Below, piece by piece: positions 15,748 through 15,809 of a DNA stretch of 15,809 bases. The position numbers and the translations under genes are program-made. The notes beneath the pieces were generated by a model. The model did not search any database. It was not told the DNA's origin and saw nothing but the letters and a program-made list of their open reading frames with translations. How positions within the stretch are numbered: position 1 is the first letter of the stretch; each line of letters begins with the position of its first letter. This stretch comes from Coprobacillus sp. CAG:605 (GTDB taxonomy: Bacteria > Bacillota_I > Bacilli_A > RF39 > UBA660), in assembly GCA_000433255.1 (NCBI GenBank), contig HF998204.1, positions 1 through 15,809 on the forward strand, in the 5' to 3' direction.

Positions 15748-15809
15748 ATTTTTAGTAAAACTAAAAAAAGTGATATTTTGTTGTAAAAAATGATAAAAAA
15801 TCAAAAAAT

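Noticed and set aside
15747..15809. Promoter or small RNA at the window end
   Set aside because: It is only a run of A/T-rich sequence with a weak secondary hairpin; no -35/-10 pair at acceptable spacing fits inside the window.

Overview
The window is very AT-rich, tightly packed bacterial DNA. TGA serves as a stop (the gerA and gerC genes end in it) and Shine-Dalgarno sites are strong, many of the GGTGA type. Housekeeping promoters resemble TTGACA-17-TATAAT. A complete spore-germination receptor operon marks an endospore-forming low-GC Firmicute. My best guess is an uncultured gut member of the Bacilli/Erysipelotrichia-like lineages; this is inferred from gene content and codon bias, not from a marker gene.

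Layout, left to right. (1) fmt (initiator-tRNA formylation), with an overlapping gene for an unrecognised single-pass membrane protein. (2) A promoter at 1578-1606 drives a three-gene operon: a CDP-alcohol phosphatidyltransferase with a charged C-terminal tail, an orphan protein, and a TPR protein ending in a terminator. (3) lon, with its own extended -10 promoter. (4) An acyl-CoA synthetase-like AMP-binding protein with its own promoter and a strong terminator. (5) A 7-TM hybrid histidine kinase with a C-terminal receiver, followed by a small zinc-ribbon membrane protein. (6) On the minus strand and convergent with (5), gerA-gerC-gerB with ATGA overlaps at both junctions, behind a sigma-G-like promoter. 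(7) A 260-bp divergent intergenic region, then an RlmD/RumA-type 23S rRNA uracil-5-methyltransferase ending in a terminator.

Most of this is ordinary. The best non-ordinary signal is the divergent region between gerA and the rRNA methyltransferase. On the minus strand it holds a forespore sigma-G-like promoter, which also shows that the long gerA reading frame is over-extended at its N-terminus. On the plus strand a near-consensus vegetative promoter sits directly before about 110 nt of unusually GC-rich sequence. Read in shifted frames, those 110 nt resemble the decayed 3' end of an IS200/IS605-family tnpB gene, the part that in living elements overlaps the guide (omega) RNA. This fossil would now form the 5' leader of the methyltransferase mRNA. 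A second oddity is the acyl-CoA synthetase homologue, which has lost the conserved Asp of its ATP-ribose-binding TGD motif.

No rRNA, tRNA, CRISPR array, intact insertion sequence or phage gene was seen.
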